A stretch of DNA of 64,000 nt from Verrucomicrobiota bacterium. Lineage in GTDB: Bacteria; Verrucomicrobiota; Verrucomicrobiia; Limisphaerales; UBA9464. Below are positions 21,084-31,169 of this stretch, in pieces (within the stretch, counting starts at the first letter, position 1; every line of letters starts with the position of its first letter). The notes below the pieces were generated by a model. The model was not told where the DNA came from. It was given only the letters and a program-made list of their open reading frames with translations, and did no database searches. A program made the position numbers and the translations under genes. The DNA lies in the NCBI GenBank assembly GCA_947454705.1, contig CANGKZ010000013.1, forward strand, positions 60,800 through 124,799, read 5' to 3'.

Positions 21084-21941
21084 ATGATTCTCCGCTCCCT
21101 GATCCTTCCAGCCCTGCTCCTCTTCCGGCTCGCCGCCTCCGAACCGGCCGAAATCGCGCTTTGGCCCGGCGTTGCCCCGGGCTCGGAGGGCAAGGATGCA
21201 CCAGAAAAGGTACGCATCACCGACGGCGGCGATCACGTCGTCTCAGGCGTCCACAAGCCGACCATCAGGCCCTACCTGCCCGAGGCCGGGCGGGCAAACG
21301 GGGCGGCGGTGCTGGTCATTCCAGGCGGCGGACACAGCGCGCTCTGGATGGATCACGAAGGCTATAACCTCGCCCGGGTGCTGCAGTCCCACGGCATCGC
21401 CGCCTTCGTCCTCAAGTACCGGCTCGCCCGCGAAACCAACTCCCCCTACACCATCCGCGGTCATGCCTTGGCGGATACCCAGCGGGCGCTCCGACTGATC
21501 CGAAGCCGGGCGGCGGAATGGGGGATCGATCCCCGTCGGCTGGGCGCGGTGGGATTCTCCGCCGGGGGCGAACTCGTCTGGCTGGCCAGCGCGAGCCCAG
21601 GAAACGGCAGTCCCGATGCGACCGATCCGGTGGAACGTCAGCCCTCCCGTCCCGACTTCCTCGGCTTCATTTACCCCGGGCGCTCCGGTGACATTCAGCC
21701 CGATCCCAACTCCCCTCCGGCCTTCCTCGCCTGTGCCTTCGATGATCGCAAAGACATCTCGGAAGGGCTCGCCGAGGTCTATCTGCGATTCAAACGCGCC
21801 GGAGTTCCAGCCGAGTTGCATGTGTATTCCAGCGGCGGACACGGCTTCGGCCTACGGGAGAAAAACCCACGCCCGGTCGGCCGCTGGTCGGATCGATTTG
21901 AGGAATGGTTGTCGGATTCCGGATTCCTCAAACCTCGTTGA
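21084..21941 (+). CDS. Exported alpha/beta-hydrolase (esterase/lipase-like)
   Basis: The product is about 285 aa. The ATG at 21084 starts a signal peptide (MILRSLILPALLLFRLAASE); an ATG eight codons earlier is less likely. The fold and order match the BD-FAE/acetyl-xylan-esterase-like alpha/beta hydrolases: oxyanion-hole segment VIPGGGHS, nucleophile elbow GFSAGGE, a probable acid in FDDRKD and a catalytic His in SSGGHGFG. WPGVAPGS near the N-terminus is also typical of these Verrucomicrobia/Planctomycetes carbohydrate esterase relatives. It probably removes acyl groups from a polysaccharide outside the cytoplasm; the substrate is not evident. It stands alone, divergent from the giant repeat gene. 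Confidence 0.87.
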   Translation: MILRSLILPALLLFRLAASEPAEIALWPGVAPGSEGKDAPEKVRITDGGDHVVSGVHKPTIRPYLPEAGRANGAAVLVIPGGGHSALWMDHEGYNLARVLQSHGIAAFVLKYRLARETNSPYTIRGHALADTQRALRLIRSRAAEWGIDPRRLGAVGFSAGGELVWLASASPGNGSPDATDPVERQPSRPDFLGFIYPGRSGDIQPDPNSPPAFLACAFDDRKDISEGLAEVYLRFKRAGVPAELHVYSSGGHGFGLREKNPRPVGRWSDRFEEWLSDSGFLKPR

Positions 21942-22088
21942 AGGTTTTTGCCACCGGAGTCTGGCTGCAGCCAAGGGGATCGGCTGGGACCGATTCGAAT
22001 GCGCCAAAGGCCCCAATGGGAATTCGCATTGACTCCGGGGGCGAGGAAGGGGGCACTCTCAGTCGCGGTCCTACCTACCTCCTATTCT

Positions 22089-22934
22089 ATGCATTCCCAA
22101 GCACTGCCCCAGGCGCGCCGACGCTTCGGTTTCACCCTGATCGAGCTCCTCGTGGTGATCGCCATCATCGCGATTCTGGCCGGAATGCTCCTCCCCGCCC
22201 TGGCCAAGGCCAAGCTCAAGGCCACCGGCGCTGCCTGCATCAGCAATCAAAAGCAGCTCATCCTCGGCTGGATCATGTACTCCGGGGATTCGGACGAAAA
22301 ACTCGTCAATTTCGAGCAAAACGCATCCGCCAACGGGATTCCGTGGCGCTACGCGACTCCTCCAACCACCCCGGCTGGACTCATTCCCCCGGGCACTACC
22401 GCGGAACGCCGGATTCAGTTGACCATCGAAGAAGGCTATCGCCAGGGAGCTTTGTTCAAGTATGCGCCGAGCCCAGGGATCATCCACTGCCCGGGTGACG
22501 TCCGCATGAAGCTCAAGGCCGGCAAAGGCTACACCTACGTCAGCCTCTCCGGCATCGGCACGCTCAACGGCGAGGTTCGCGAACTCTTCAAGCAGGCCTC
22601 CATCATCAGCCCGAGCAACCGCTTCATCTGGGCCGAGGAAAACGATCCCCGTGGGGAAAACGTCGGATCCTGGATCCTCAATCAGGGCGGCGGACCCGAC
22701 AAGGACTTCGCCGGATCCTCGCTCATCGACTCCACCGCGAACTTCCACGGCAACTCGAGCACCTTCAACTTCGCCGACGGCCACGCGGAAATCCACAAGT
22801 GGAACGATCCGGTCATGATCAAGTACTCCTCGAGCATGGACCAAAACAAGTTCGGCAGTTCTCCCAACGACAAGGTGGCCCCGAACGACGTCCGCTGGCT
22901 CGCCCGCCGGTACCCTTCCAAGATCAACCCGTAA
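22089..22934 (+). CDS. Prepilin-type N-terminal methylation domain protein
   Basis: The product is about 281 aa from the ATG at 22089 ([20 protein letters not shown]); the open frame extends upstream to 21948, but prepilin leaders are short. The [18 protein letters not shown] signal and the following [21 protein letters not shown] are characteristic. The globular part ends with a conserved [13 protein letters not shown] segment, the H-x-DG-type signature of DUF1559-like/Verrucomicrobia pseudopilins. It has the same family layout as the protein at 9437-10249, but the sequences diverge after the helix. A strong terminator follows at 22962. Confidence 0.9.
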   Translation: MHSQALPQARRRFGFTLIELLVVIAIIAILAGMLLPALAKAKLKATGAACISNQKQLILGWIMYSGDSDEKLVNFEQNASANGIPWRYATPPTTPAGLIPPGTTAERRIQLTIEEGYRQGALFKYAPSPGIIHCPGDVRMKLKAGKGYTYVSLSGIGTLNGEVRELFKQASIISPSNRFIWAEENDPRGENVGSWILNQGGGPDKDFAGSSLIDSTANFHGNSSTFNFADGHAEIHKWNDPVMIKYSSSMDQNKFGSSPNDKVAPNDVRWLARRYPSKINP

Positions 22935-22961
22935 GCCCCCCGGGCCTGCGGTCCGAGCATC

Positions 22962-23003
22962 CACCTCCGTTCGACCTTTCGGGTCGTCCGGAGGTGTTTT
23001 GAT
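22962..23003 (+). terminator. Rho-independent terminator
   Basis: Arms CACCTCCG and CGGAGGTG enclose an inner CGACC/GGTCG stem with a TTTCG loop, and TTTTGATTTT follows. It lies 28 nt after the prepilin-like gene. Confidence 0.85.
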
Positions 23004-23283
23004 TTTCAGGCCGCGCGCTCCACCGCCGAACCCAGGTCGCCAAATCTCTTCCCAGAACTCACCGAGACGAAACCTCGCCTAAAGCCGTGGCATTTGGCAC
23101 CTCATCAACCAGTTAACCAACTCCAGACAAACCTTTTACAAAAAAGGAGACCCATTCCCCCATCCGACCGGGGCTGGAACCGCGAGCTTCCTGAGCTGGA
23201 GTTGTTCACAAGTTGTTCAGACTTTGCCTTGACCCCTGTTCCCTGCGACCGCCACTGTCGCTTTGTGCTTTTGGGCACACTTC
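23004..23283. other. Gene-free leader upstream of mreB
   Basis: Together with the terminator this makes a gap of about 350 bp before the cell-shape cluster, so the mreB promoter must be here. No clear -35/-10 pair, Shine-Dalgarno sequence or stable fold was recognised. A short tract near 23130-23150 is A-rich. Confidence 0.4.
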
Positions 23284-24312
23284 ATGTTTGCGCAACTCAA
23301 AGGTCTCTTCTCTAACGATATTGGGATCGACCTCGGCACTGCCAACTCGCTCGTTTACGTGCGGGATCAGGGGATTGTTTTGCGGGAACCTTCCGTAGTG
23401 GCCATCCAGGCTGGCACGACCACGGTTTTGGCCGTGGGCGAGGAAGCCAAGCGAATGCTGGGCCGTACGCCCGGCAACATTGTGGCCATCCGTCCGATGA
23501 AGGACGGCGTCATCGCTGATTTTGAAATCACCGAGGCGATGCTCCGGCATTTCATTCAGAAGGTTCACCACCGCAAGTTGATCGCCCCGCGGGTCGTGGT
23601 CGCAGTACCCAGCGGCATCACCGAGGTCGAAAAACGCGCCGTGAAGGATTCGGCCACCCACGCTGGTGCCCGCGAAGTCTATCTCATCGAACAGCCCATG
23701 GCCTCGGCCATCGGCGTCGGCCTCCCGGTACACGAACCGGCCGGCAACATGATCGTGGACATCGGCGGCGGCACCTGCGAAATCGCGGTCATCTCGCTGG
23801 CAGGCATCGTGTTCAGCCGCAGCGTGCGCGTCGGGGGGGACGAATTCGATGACACCATCGTCGCGCATCTGAAGCGTGCCCATAATTTAATGATCGGCGA
23901 ACGCACCGCCGAGGAAATCAAGATTCGCATTGGTTCCGCGTTTCCGCTGGAACAGGAGCTGACCATGGAGGTCAAGGGTCGCGATCTCGCGGCAGGCTTG
24001 CCCAAGACGGTCATCGTCCGTTCCGAGGAAATCCGCGAAGCCCTCCAGGAACCGCTTTCAAGCATTCTGGAATCCGTCCGCATCACTCTGGAACGCTGCC
24101 CGCCTGAACTTTCGGCCGATTTGGTTGATCGTGGCATCATGATGGCCGGCGGCGGCGCACTGCTCCGCAACATTGATCGGTTGATCGCGCAGGAAACGGG
24201 CTTGCCCGTCCACATTGCCGATGACCCGCTCACCGCGGTGGCCACCGGAACCGGACGGGTCCTTCAGGAGCTCAGCTTCCTGAAACGAGTGGCCTCCAGT
24301 TCGACCTCCTGA
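23284..24312 (+). CDS. mreB: MreB, rod-shape actin homologue
   Basis: MreB forms membrane-associated filaments that guide lateral peptidoglycan synthesis. The product is 342 aa, the family's usual length. The ATG at 23284 ([19 protein letters not shown]) is chosen over one seven codons upstream because family members begin a few residues before the first phosphate loop. Actin-fold motifs are intact: phosphate-1 [11 protein letters not shown], phosphate-2 [11 protein letters not shown] and adenosine-binding [11 protein letters not shown]. It is the first gene of an mreB-mreC-mreD-mrdA-rodA series, and mreC follows 48 nt later. Confidence 0.97.
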   Translation: MFAQLKGLFSNDIGIDLGTANSLVYVRDQGIVLREPSVVAIQAGTTTVLAVGEEAKRMLGRTPGNIVAIRPMKDGVIADFEITEAMLRHFIQKVHHRKLIAPRVVVAVPSGITEVEKRAVKDSATHAGAREVYLIEQPMASAIGVGLPVHEPAGNMIVDIGGGTCEIAVISLAGIVFSRSVRVGGDEFDDTIVAHLKRAHNLMIGERTAEEIKIRIGSAFPLEQELTMEVKGRDLAAGLPKTVIVRSEEIREALQEPLSSILESVRITLERCPPELSADLVDRGIMMAGGGALLRNIDRLIAQETGLPVHIADDPLTAVATGTGRVLQELSFLKRVASSSTS

Positions 24313-24360
24313 TTTCCCCGGTCTGCGTTCGCCCGGAAGTTCAATGCTCCGGAGCGAACC

Positions 24361-25167
24361 TTGCTGAAACGAGCCCCAACTGTGGCGGCCTGCACCGTGC
24401 TGGTGCTGGCGCTTGTACTGCTTAACCTTCCCGCGGGAGCCGCCGGACGGGTGAAGCTGGCTGTCAGCAGCCTGTTTCTCCCCATGTTCGGACTCGCCGG
24501 CGCGTCGCAATCCTTCGTCGATCGCGCGTCCTACTCCCTGCTCACGCGCGACACCCTCATCGCCGAGGTCGAGCGACTGAAGAAGGAAAACGGTTCCCTG
24601 CTCCTGACCGCCGCCCAGGCCCAGGACCTCTTCGCCGAAAACGCCCGCCTCCGGGCCGCCGTCGGCTGGACCAATCGCATTCCCTGGAAGGCCCGCCTCA
24701 CCCGCGTCATCGCCCGGGAACCCACCTCATTCTGGCGCGGCGCCACCCTCGACTTCGGAAGTTCCGACGGCGCCCGCATCCAGCTCCCCGTACTCACCCG
24801 CGACGGCCTGGTCGGACGCATCCGCGCCGTCACCGCCACCCAATCCCAGGTCGCCCTGCTCGGCGATCCGGAATGCGGCGTCTCCATCGTGGTCCGCGAA
24901 ACCCGCGACCTCGGCATCCTCCAGGACGCCCGCACCTCCAACGCCGGCGACGGCATGATCACTGTCCGGCTTCTCCAAAGCAGCCCCGGGGTGCTCGCGG
25001 GACACCACGTGGTCACCAGTGGACTCGGCGGCGTGTTCCCCTCGGGAATTCCCATCGGCGAAATCGTCGATACCCGCCAGATCGACGGCGGTCTCTACAC
25101 CGAGGCACGCGTGCGGCTCGGCGCCAACTTCAACCGGCTCGAAGAGGTGTACGTGCTCATGCCATGA
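24361..25167 (+). CDS. mreC: MreC, rod-shape-determining protein
   Basis: MreC is a periplasmic scaffold of the elongasome linking MreB/MreD to PBP2. The product is 268 aa from a TTG start at 24361, with GGAG at 24351 in Shine-Dalgarno position; the nearby ATG at 24344 is out of frame. One N-terminal membrane segment (VAACTVLVLALVLLNLPAGA) is followed by a coiled coil (about residues 60-95, LIAEVERLKKENGSLLL) and the double beta-barrel domain (ARVIAREPTSFWRGATLDFG...DGLVGRI). The stop overlaps the mreD start (ATGA). Confidence 0.95.
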   Translation: MLKRAPTVAACTVLVLALVLLNLPAGAAGRVKLAVSSLFLPMFGLAGASQSFVDRASYSLLTRDTLIAEVERLKKENGSLLLTAAQAQDLFAENARLRAAVGWTNRIPWKARLTRVIAREPTSFWRGATLDFGSSDGARIQLPVLTRDGLVGRIRAVTATQSQVALLGDPECGVSIVVRETRDLGILQDARTSNAGDGMITVRLLQSSPGVLAGHHVVTSGLGGVFPSGIPIGEIVDTRQIDGGLYTEARVRLGANFNRLEEVYVLMP

Positions 25168-25712
25168 ACCGGATCCCCCTCCTCATCGTGTTCCTGGCGG
25201 CCTGGTGCGGCATCTTCGCCCAAACCCAGTTCCCCTCCATCTTCGCCTGGACCGGCGCCCCCGTCTCGATCCTTCCCGCGCTCACCATCTACGTCGCCTT
25301 GAGCCACTCGATCGGGATCGTGACCGCGTTTTGCGTCTTCGCCTCGATTTCCCTCGATTCCCTCTCCGCGAACCGGCTCGGCGTGAGCCTGCTTCCGCTC
25401 TTCGCCTGCGCCTTCGCCACCCACGCCCGTCAGCACCTCATCCTGCGCGACCAAACCTACGCACGCCTCTGGCTCGGATTGGGTGCCGGCGTTGCTGTAC
25501 CCTTTTTGACACGTGTCCTGCTCTCGTATGGACCGCGGACGGCGCTCGGGGATCTGATCGGCTTTGACCTCGTGCTCAGCGCCGGGATCAACGCCCTCGC
25601 CTGTCCGCTGTGTTTCGCCGCCTTTGACCGCGTGCGGGACGTGTTCGATTACAAACCCATCGCGGAATCCAGTTTCCGTCCCGACCGGCAGATCAAACGC
25701 AGCCGACGCTAG
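25164..25712 (+). CDS. mreD: MreD, rod-shape-determining membrane protein
   Basis: The product is 182 aa from the ATG at 25164, which overlaps the mreC stop by 4 nt. It is a hydrophobic protein with about five membrane segments (LLIVFLAAWCGIFAQT, ILPALTIYVALSHSIGIVTAF and others), as expected of MreD. MreD sequences are poorly conserved, so the call rests mainly on length, hydropathy and its place between mreC and mrdA. It ends in a short basic tail (RQIKRSRR). Confidence 0.9.
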   Translation: MNRIPLLIVFLAAWCGIFAQTQFPSIFAWTGAPVSILPALTIYVALSHSIGIVTAFCVFASISLDSLSANRLGVSLLPLFACAFATHARQHLILRDQTYARLWLGLGAGVAVPFLTRVLLSYGPRTALGDLIGFDLVLSAGINALACPLCFAAFDRVRDVFDYKPIAESSFRPDRQIKRSRR

Positions 25713-25760
25713 CTTCAGCGAACTCCAACCTCCTACCCCAAGAAACGAAACGCGGTTCCC

Positions 25761-27785
25761 ATGCTCCTCCTGGATCAACTCAACAAAGGCGACAACTCCC
25801 TGCGCACGGTGGCGTGGAGTGTTCTCGCCGGCATGTTGATCCTGGCCGCTCAGCTCGCGCGGCTGCAGGTGGTGTCGGCCGAGAAGTATCGCGCCACGTT
25901 GCAGACGCAGACCTTCAAGACCGTCCGCATGCCGGCGCTGCGGGGAAAGATTCTGGCGCGCGACGGACGCGAACTCGTGGGCAACGCCCCGCGGTTCCGG
26001 CTCGATCTGTACCTCGACGAATTGCGTCCGCAGTTCCAGGCCGAGTACGGACGCCTCAAAAAAGAAACCCTCGCCGCCCGCCGCGCCGCGCTGCCTCCGG
26101 CGCCCACCGACGCGTGGTCCAAGTTCACCTCGCTTTTCAAACGCCATCGGGGCGGCCCCCGTTTGACCGCGCCGGAGATTGATCAGCTTCAAAAACTGGC
26201 GCGCTTCCTCGTGGTCAGCAATTCCGTGGCCTCCCTCAACGCCAAGCTCGGAACCCAACTGGCCGTCAGCCCGAAGGCGCTCGAAGACCACTACCTGCAG
26301 CGGCGCTTCATGCCGCTGCCGATTCTCCCCAATTGCACCCCGACCCAGGTGGCCCTCGTCACCGAACAATCCTGGAGCCAGCCCGGCGTGGCCCTCGAAC
26401 AGGTCGCCGTTCGCAATTACCGCTACGGCCCGCTCGCCGTGCACCTGCTCGGACATCTCAAGCGCAACGACGCCTACGACGAACAGGAGGGCACCTTTGA
26501 TTACCGCCTTCCCGATTACTCCGGGGCTATCGGACTAGAGAAATCCTTCGACCGCGACCTCCGCGGCGTCGCCGGAGCCAAGAGCATCCTGGTCAACAGC
26601 GCCGGCTACCGGCATCGGCAGGCCGAGGAAATCCTCGAAGCCGCCAAGCCCGGACGCAACCTCGTCACAACCCTCGATCTCGATCTGCAGCTTCAAGTCG
26701 AAAAGGCGTTGAACAGCGTGAAGAACGGCGACGAACGCGGAGCCGTGGTGGTAATGAATCCGAACAATGGCGACGTCCTCGCCATGGCCAGTGCGCCGTC
26801 GTTCGATCCCACCGAATGGCTCGATCCCATTTCCGTGGACCGCTGGAACAACTACTTCACCCGCATTCCCGAGCGGCCCATGTTCAACCGTGCCTCCAAT
26901 GGCGAATACGCTCCGGGCTCCACCTTCAAGATCTTCAGCGCCCTCGCCTTTCTCGAAAACGGATTGAACCCCGCGGAGCTCTTCACCGTGGAGCCCGATC
27001 CCCGAAGGCCCGGAAAAGGCGCGTATTTCATCGGAAATCATCCGGTCGGCGACACCGCCAGCCCGGGGGAATACAATTTCCGCCGCGCCTTCATCAAATC
27101 CAGCAACAGCTACTTCATCCACTACGGGCTCCGACTCGGCTGGGAAAAACTGCTCGGCAGCGGACACCGCTTCGGCCTCGGCGATCCCACCGGCATTCGC
27201 ATCGGCGAGGAAAAATCCGGCGACTTCCCCACGCTCGAAGACGTGGCCCGAAACAACTGGGGCCCCGGCAAATTGGGCAACATCAGCATCGGCCAGGAAA
27301 CCACCGTCACCCCGCTCCAGCTGGCCGTCGGATTGAGCGCCGTGGCCAATGGTGGACACCTCTACTGGCCGCGCGTCGTTCAACGACTGGAAGCCGACGG
27401 ACCGCTTTCCCCGGAACCGCCCGTCGAGGTCAAGCCCGGCCAGGTTCGCAGCGAGATTCGCCTTCCGTCGACCGCCTTCGAACTCGTCCGTTCCGCCATG
27501 CGCGATGACGTCGCCGACAGCGAAGGCACCGGCACCGGCGCGCACGTGAAGGATTTCGCCGTCTGCGGCAAGACCGGCACTGCGGAAATCAAGGGCAACG
27601 GACGCAAGGACAAGGTGACCTGGTTCGCCTCCTTTGCCCCGTATGAGGCCCCGCGGTACGTGGTCATCGTGATGGTCGAAAGCGGCGGCTCCGGTGGCGG
27701 TACCTGCGCCCCGGTGGCCCGGCAGGTGTACCAATTCCTGCACGATCGCGAACTGGGACTCTCCAAGGGATTGGCGTCCAAATGA
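25761..27785 (+). CDS. mrdA: PBP2, elongation peptidoglycan transpeptidase
   Basis: PBP2 is the class B penicillin-binding protein that cross-links peptidoglycan during elongation together with RodA. The product is 674 aa. There is one N-terminal membrane segment (VAWSVLAGMLILAAQLARLQ), a pedestal/dimerisation region (MPALRGKILARDGRELVGN) and the transpeptidase domain. Catalytic motifs are intact: SxxK in YAPGSTFKIF, SxN in KSSNSYF and KTG in CGKTGTAE. A Lys/Arg-rich insertion around residues 95-135 is not something recalled from E. coli PBP2. The stop overlaps the rodA start. Confidence 0.95.
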   Translation: MLLLDQLNKGDNSLRTVAWSVLAGMLILAAQLARLQVVSAEKYRATLQTQTFKTVRMPALRGKILARDGRELVGNAPRFRLDLYLDELRPQFQAEYGRLKKETLAARRAALPPAPTDAWSKFTSLFKRHRGGPRLTAPEIDQLQKLARFLVVSNSVASLNAKLGTQLAVSPKALEDHYLQRRFMPLPILPNCTPTQVALVTEQSWSQPGVALEQVAVRNYRYGPLAVHLLGHLKRNDAYDEQEGTFDYRLPDYSGAIGLEKSFDRDLRGVAGAKSILVNSAGYRHRQAEEILEAAKPGRNLVTTLDLDLQLQVEKALNSVKNGDERGAVVVMNPNNGDVLAMASAPSFDPTEWLDPISVDRWNNYFTRIPERPMFNRASNGEYAPGSTFKIFSALAFLENGLNPAELFTVEPDPRRPGKGAYFIGNHPVGDTASPGEYNFRRAFIKSSNSYFIHYGLRLGWEKLLGSGHRFGLGDPTGIRIGEEKSGDFPTLEDVARNNWGPGKLGNISIGQETTVTPLQLAVGLSAVANGGHLYWPRVVQRLEADGPLSPEPPVEVKPGQVRSEIRLPSTAFELVRSAMRDDVADSEGTGTGAHVKDFAVCGKTGTAEIKGNGRKDKVTWFASFAPYEAPRYVVIVMVESGGSGGGTCAPVARQVYQFLHDRELGLSKGLASK

Positions 27786-28987
27786 TCCGCGAGATTCGAA
27801 ATCGACGCGAAGGCGGGACCGACATGCTCCTCTGGGCGGCGGCCCTTGGCCTCATGCTCATGGGCGCCGCGTTTATTTTCTCGGCCACGGCCGATGCCGA
27901 CGCCGCGGCCGGACTCCCCTGGTGGCGTTACCGCGCCACGGCCCACGCCATCGCCTTCGGGGTCGGCACCGCCGTCGCCGCCGCCATCTGTATCGTGGAT
28001 TACGGTCGACTCGCCCGCTGGTCGCTCGTCGCCTACTGGGGCTCCATCCTCCTGCTCGTCGCGGTGTTCCTCGTCGGCGTCTCCCGCAACGGCGCAAAAC
28101 GCTGGATCGATCTCGGGCCCCTCCAATTCCAGCCCAGCGAGTTCGCCAAAATCGCGTTTTTGTTCGCACTTGCGAACTTTCTCTCGCGTCCCGTCGATGA
28201 ACTGCGCCTCCCCGGCAACTTCATCAAGGCCCTCGGCATGGCCATGCTTCCCTTCGGCCTGATCCTGAAGGAGCCCGACCTCGGGTCCTCCCTCGTCTTC
28301 ATGCCCACCGCGTTGGTGATGATGCTGGTCGCGGGCGTTCCACGGGCGATGCTCGGTCGCTTCGTCGGCGGTGCCGGCATCGTTGCGGCACTCATCCTGG
28401 TGGACGTCCTCTTCGCCCCGCCCGGCTGGAAGTTTATCAAACTTGAGGAATACCAGCGCCGCCGCCTGTTGGTGTATTTCAACGTGGATTTCGCGCCCAA
28501 GGGAGCCACCCCGGAAGAGGCCCGACAGGCCCGCCTGCTCCAGCGCGACACCGCGATGAATGTCGATCAGGCCATGATTTCCATCGGCTCCGGCGGCGTG
28601 ACCGGCCGCGGATGGCGACAAGGCACCCAGCACTCGCTCGGCTTCCTGCCGCGCCTCGGCGCCCACAACGATTTCATCTTTTCAGTCATCGCCGAGGAAT
28701 CCGGTTTCCTCGGCAGCCTCGCCGTGCTCGGGCTGTACGGCATCGTGTTTTTCACCGGCATTCGGATTGCAGGCGATGCACGCGACCGGCTCGGCCGGTT
28801 GCTGGCCATTGGCGTCACCACCCTGCTCTTCACCCACGTTTTCGTGAACATCGGCATGAACCTACGGCTCATGCCCGTCACCGGCATCCCGCTGCCGTTA
28901 CTCAGCGCGGGCGGCACCTCGGTCCTGTGTTCCTTGGTTGCCATCGGAATCCTGCAGAACATTCACCTCCACCGGCGCCACTATTAA
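27782..28987 (+). CDS. rodA: RodA, SEDS peptidoglycan glycosyltransferase
   Basis: RodA is the SEDS-family glycan polymerase partner of PBP2. The product is 401 aa; its ATG overlaps the mrdA stop (ATGA at 27782). It has about ten membrane segments. Family motifs are visible: NGAKRWIDLGPLQFQPSEFAK in the first half, then LKEPDLGSSLVF, and near the end FVNIGMNLRLMPVTGIPLPL with SAGGTSVL. The order mreBCD-mrdA-rodA is the classical elongasome operon. Confidence 0.96.
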   Translation: MIREIRNRREGGTDMLLWAAALGLMLMGAAFIFSATADADAAAGLPWWRYRATAHAIAFGVGTAVAAAICIVDYGRLARWSLVAYWGSILLLVAVFLVGVSRNGAKRWIDLGPLQFQPSEFAKIAFLFALANFLSRPVDELRLPGNFIKALGMAMLPFGLILKEPDLGSSLVFMPTALVMMLVAGVPRAMLGRFVGGAGIVAALILVDVLFAPPGWKFIKLEEYQRRRLLVYFNVDFAPKGATPEEARQARLLQRDTAMNVDQAMISIGSGGVTGRGWRQGTQHSLGFLPRLGAHNDFIFSVIAEESGFLGSLAVLGLYGIVFFTGIRIAGDARDRLGRLLAIGVTTLLFTHVFVNIGMNLRLMPVTGIPLPLLSAGGTSVLCSLVAIGILQNIHLHRRHY

Positions 28988-29012
28988 TGCCCCGGTGCAA
29001 GTCAACCCCACC

Positions 29013-31010
29013 ATGAGCCATCAAACATTCAAACGCGGGCGCGGACCCATGCGCTTCAAACCCGCACGGGGCATCACCACCCCGAAGCCCAACCGGGCCG
29101 CCGCCAGCGCGCGGGCCGAGGTTCTCGGCGAGAAGAATGCGGACGAACGACTTTTCGACACACGCCGCCACGAAAGCGAAGTGCGGCGCTCCGAAAACCT
29201 CGCCGCCGGTCTCCCCGAAGACGCCACCGACGCGCCAGAATCCGAATCCCTCACCGCCGGCGGACGCGACCAGCGCTTCCGCGCGCCCGACCTCAGCAAG
29301 CCCGCCCACCTCGAGGAGGAGGATGATGCGCAGGCTCAGGCCCAGGCCCAGGAAAAGGCCAAGGAGAAGGAACCTAAGACTCTCTTCGACAAGGCCCGCG
29401 CCGCGGTCAAACAGGTCGTCCGCAAGGTCAAGCAGCTGATCAAGCCCGAGCCCAAGAAGTCGGTCGAAGTCATCATCAACACCGAGCCGCTCGAAACCCG
29501 CGTCGCGGTGCTCATCGACAGCAAGCTCGAAGACTTCACCGTCGAGCGCACCAACACCGAGCGCCTCGTCGGCAGCATCTACAAGGGCAAGGTCCGCAAT
29601 CTCGAAGACGGACTCAAAGCCGCCTTCGTGGACATCGGATTCGAAAAGAACGCCTTCCTCCATTACTGGGACATCATCCCGAGCGCTTTTGATTCCAGCG
29701 TCGAAATCGTGGAGCGCGACGGCGACCGCAACCGCCGCAAGGACAAGCCGAAGATCACCCAGAAGGACGTTCCCCGGCTCTTCCCGGTCGGAAGCGAGAT
29801 CGTCGTCCAGGTCACCAAGGGTCCCATCGGCACCAAAGGCCCGCGCGTCACCACCAACCTTTCCCTGCCCGGCCGCTACCTCGTGCTGCTGCCGAACTCC
29901 GATCAATCCGGCATCAGCCGCAAGATCGAGAACGGCGAGGAACGCCAGCGCCTGAAGAAAATCGTCCGCGAACTCACCCTGCCCGACGGCATGGGCGTCA
30001 TCGTCCGCACCGCCGGCGAAGGCAAGCTGAAGCGCTACTTCATCCGCGACCTCGCCATGCTCCTCGATGAGTGGAAGGCGATCCAGGAACGCATCAACTC
30101 CCAGCCGCTCGCCACCTGCGTCTTCCAGGAGCCCGACCTCATCGAGCGCACGGTCCGCGACTTCCTCACCGAAGAGGTCACCCGCATCGTCATCGACGAC
30201 GCCCGCCAGCACGAACGCATCCGCGACAACATCGGCCGCATCAGCCAGCGCTCCGCCAAGAAGGTCAACTTCTACAACGAAGCCCAGCCGCTGTTCGACC
30301 GCTTCAACATCACCAAGCAGCTCGAAGCCGCCTTCGGACGCCAGGTCACCCTCAAGAGCGGTGGCTACCTCATCATCGATGAAACCGAGGCGCTGGTGGC
30401 GATCGACGTCAACACCGGCAAGCACAAGGGCTCCAAGGACCACGACCAAAACCTGCTCAAGGTGAACCTCGAGGCCGCCGACGAAATCGCACGCCAGCTC
30501 CGTCTGCGCAACATGGGCGGCATCATCGTGCTGGACTTCATCGACATGAAATCGCGCGGCGACCAGCAGCGCGTGTATCAGCGGATGAAGGAAAATCTCC
30601 GCCGCGACAAGGCCAAGACCCACGTCCTCCCGCTGTCGCAGCTCGGCCTGATGGAAATGACCCGTCAGCGCCACACCGAGTCCATCGCCGCTGCGATGTA
30701 CATCGACTGCCCCGCCTGCAAGGGCCGAGGCGTGGTGAAGAGCCCCGAGAGCATGAGCGTGGAAATCCAGCGCAAGCTGACCCAGATCATGAAGTCGCGC
30801 CCCCGCGACGAGAGCGACTTCCAGCTCCGCGTGCACTGCACCCAGCTCGTGCTGGATCGTCTCCGCACCCAGGACGAACGACTGCTCATCGAGCTGGAGA
30901 AGAAGTTCTTCGCCAAGCTCAGCTTCCGTCCCGAAGCCGGCTACCACAACGAGCAGTGGGCCATCTACAACGCGATGAACAACCAGGAACTCGCCAAGAG
31001 TCAGGCCTGA
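29013..31010 (+). CDS. rng: RNase E/G-family endoribonuclease
   Basis: The enzyme cleaves single-stranded RNA in rRNA maturation and mRNA decay. The product is 665 aa from the ATG at 29013; an in-frame GTG at 28995 is possible. The catalytic core begins near residue 155 with ETRVAVLIDS and an S1 domain (VGSIYKGKVRN...AAFVDIGFEKNAFLH). The metal-binding aspartates lie in AIDVNTGK and VLDFIDM, and the zinc-link motif CPACKGRG follows MTRQR. The first ~150 residues are an extra charged, low-complexity N-terminal extension not found in E. coli RNase G. It follows rodA by 25 nt and is closed by a strong terminator, so it is probably co-transcribed with the cell-shape genes. Confidence 0.93.
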   Translation: MSHQTFKRGRGPMRFKPARGITTPKPNRAAASARAEVLGEKNADERLFDTRRHESEVRRSENLAAGLPEDATDAPESESLTAGGRDQRFRAPDLSKPAHLEEEDDAQAQAQAQEKAKEKEPKTLFDKARAAVKQVVRKVKQLIKPEPKKSVEVIINTEPLETRVAVLIDSKLEDFTVERTNTERLVGSIYKGKVRNLEDGLKAAFVDIGFEKNAFLHYWDIIPSAFDSSVEIVERDGDRNRRKDKPKITQKDVPRLFPVGSEIVVQVTKGPIGTKGPRVTTNLSLPGRYLVLLPNSDQSGISRKIENGEERQRLKKIVRELTLPDGMGVIVRTAGEGKLKRYFIRDLAMLLDEWKAIQERINSQPLATCVFQEPDLIERTVRDFLTEEVTRIVIDDARQHERIRDNIGRISQRSAKKVNFYNEAQPLFDRFNITKQLEAAFGRQVTLKSGGYLIIDETEALVAIDVNTGKHKGSKDHDQNLLKVNLEAADEIARQLRLRNMGGIIVLDFIDMKSRGDQQRVYQRMKENLRRDKAKTHVLPLSQLGLMEMTRQRHTESIAAAMYIDCPACKGRGVVKSPESMSVEIQRKLTQIMKSRPRDESDFQLRVHCTQLVLDRLRTQDERLLIELEKKFFAKLSFRPEAGYHNEQWAIYNAMNNQELAKSQA

Positions 31011-31028
31011 CCTGTTCCGTTCCCTTCC

Positions 31029-31060
31029 AAGGCCGCGTCCACAACGGACGCGGCCTTTTC
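31029..31060 (+). terminator. Rho-independent terminator after rng
   Basis: A perfect 10-bp stem GGCCGCGTCC/GGACGCGGCC with a 5-nt loop is followed by TTTT. It ends the mreB-to-rng transcript. Confidence 0.92.
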
Positions 31061-31169
31061 ATTTGCGGAATGCCCGACAGTTGCTATCGGAAGGCCTCCA
31101 GTTTCGTTCCCGGTTCAGTCACAGGAGTCCGCATTCCGACCACTCAGGTTCAAATCCCATTCCCGCCCC

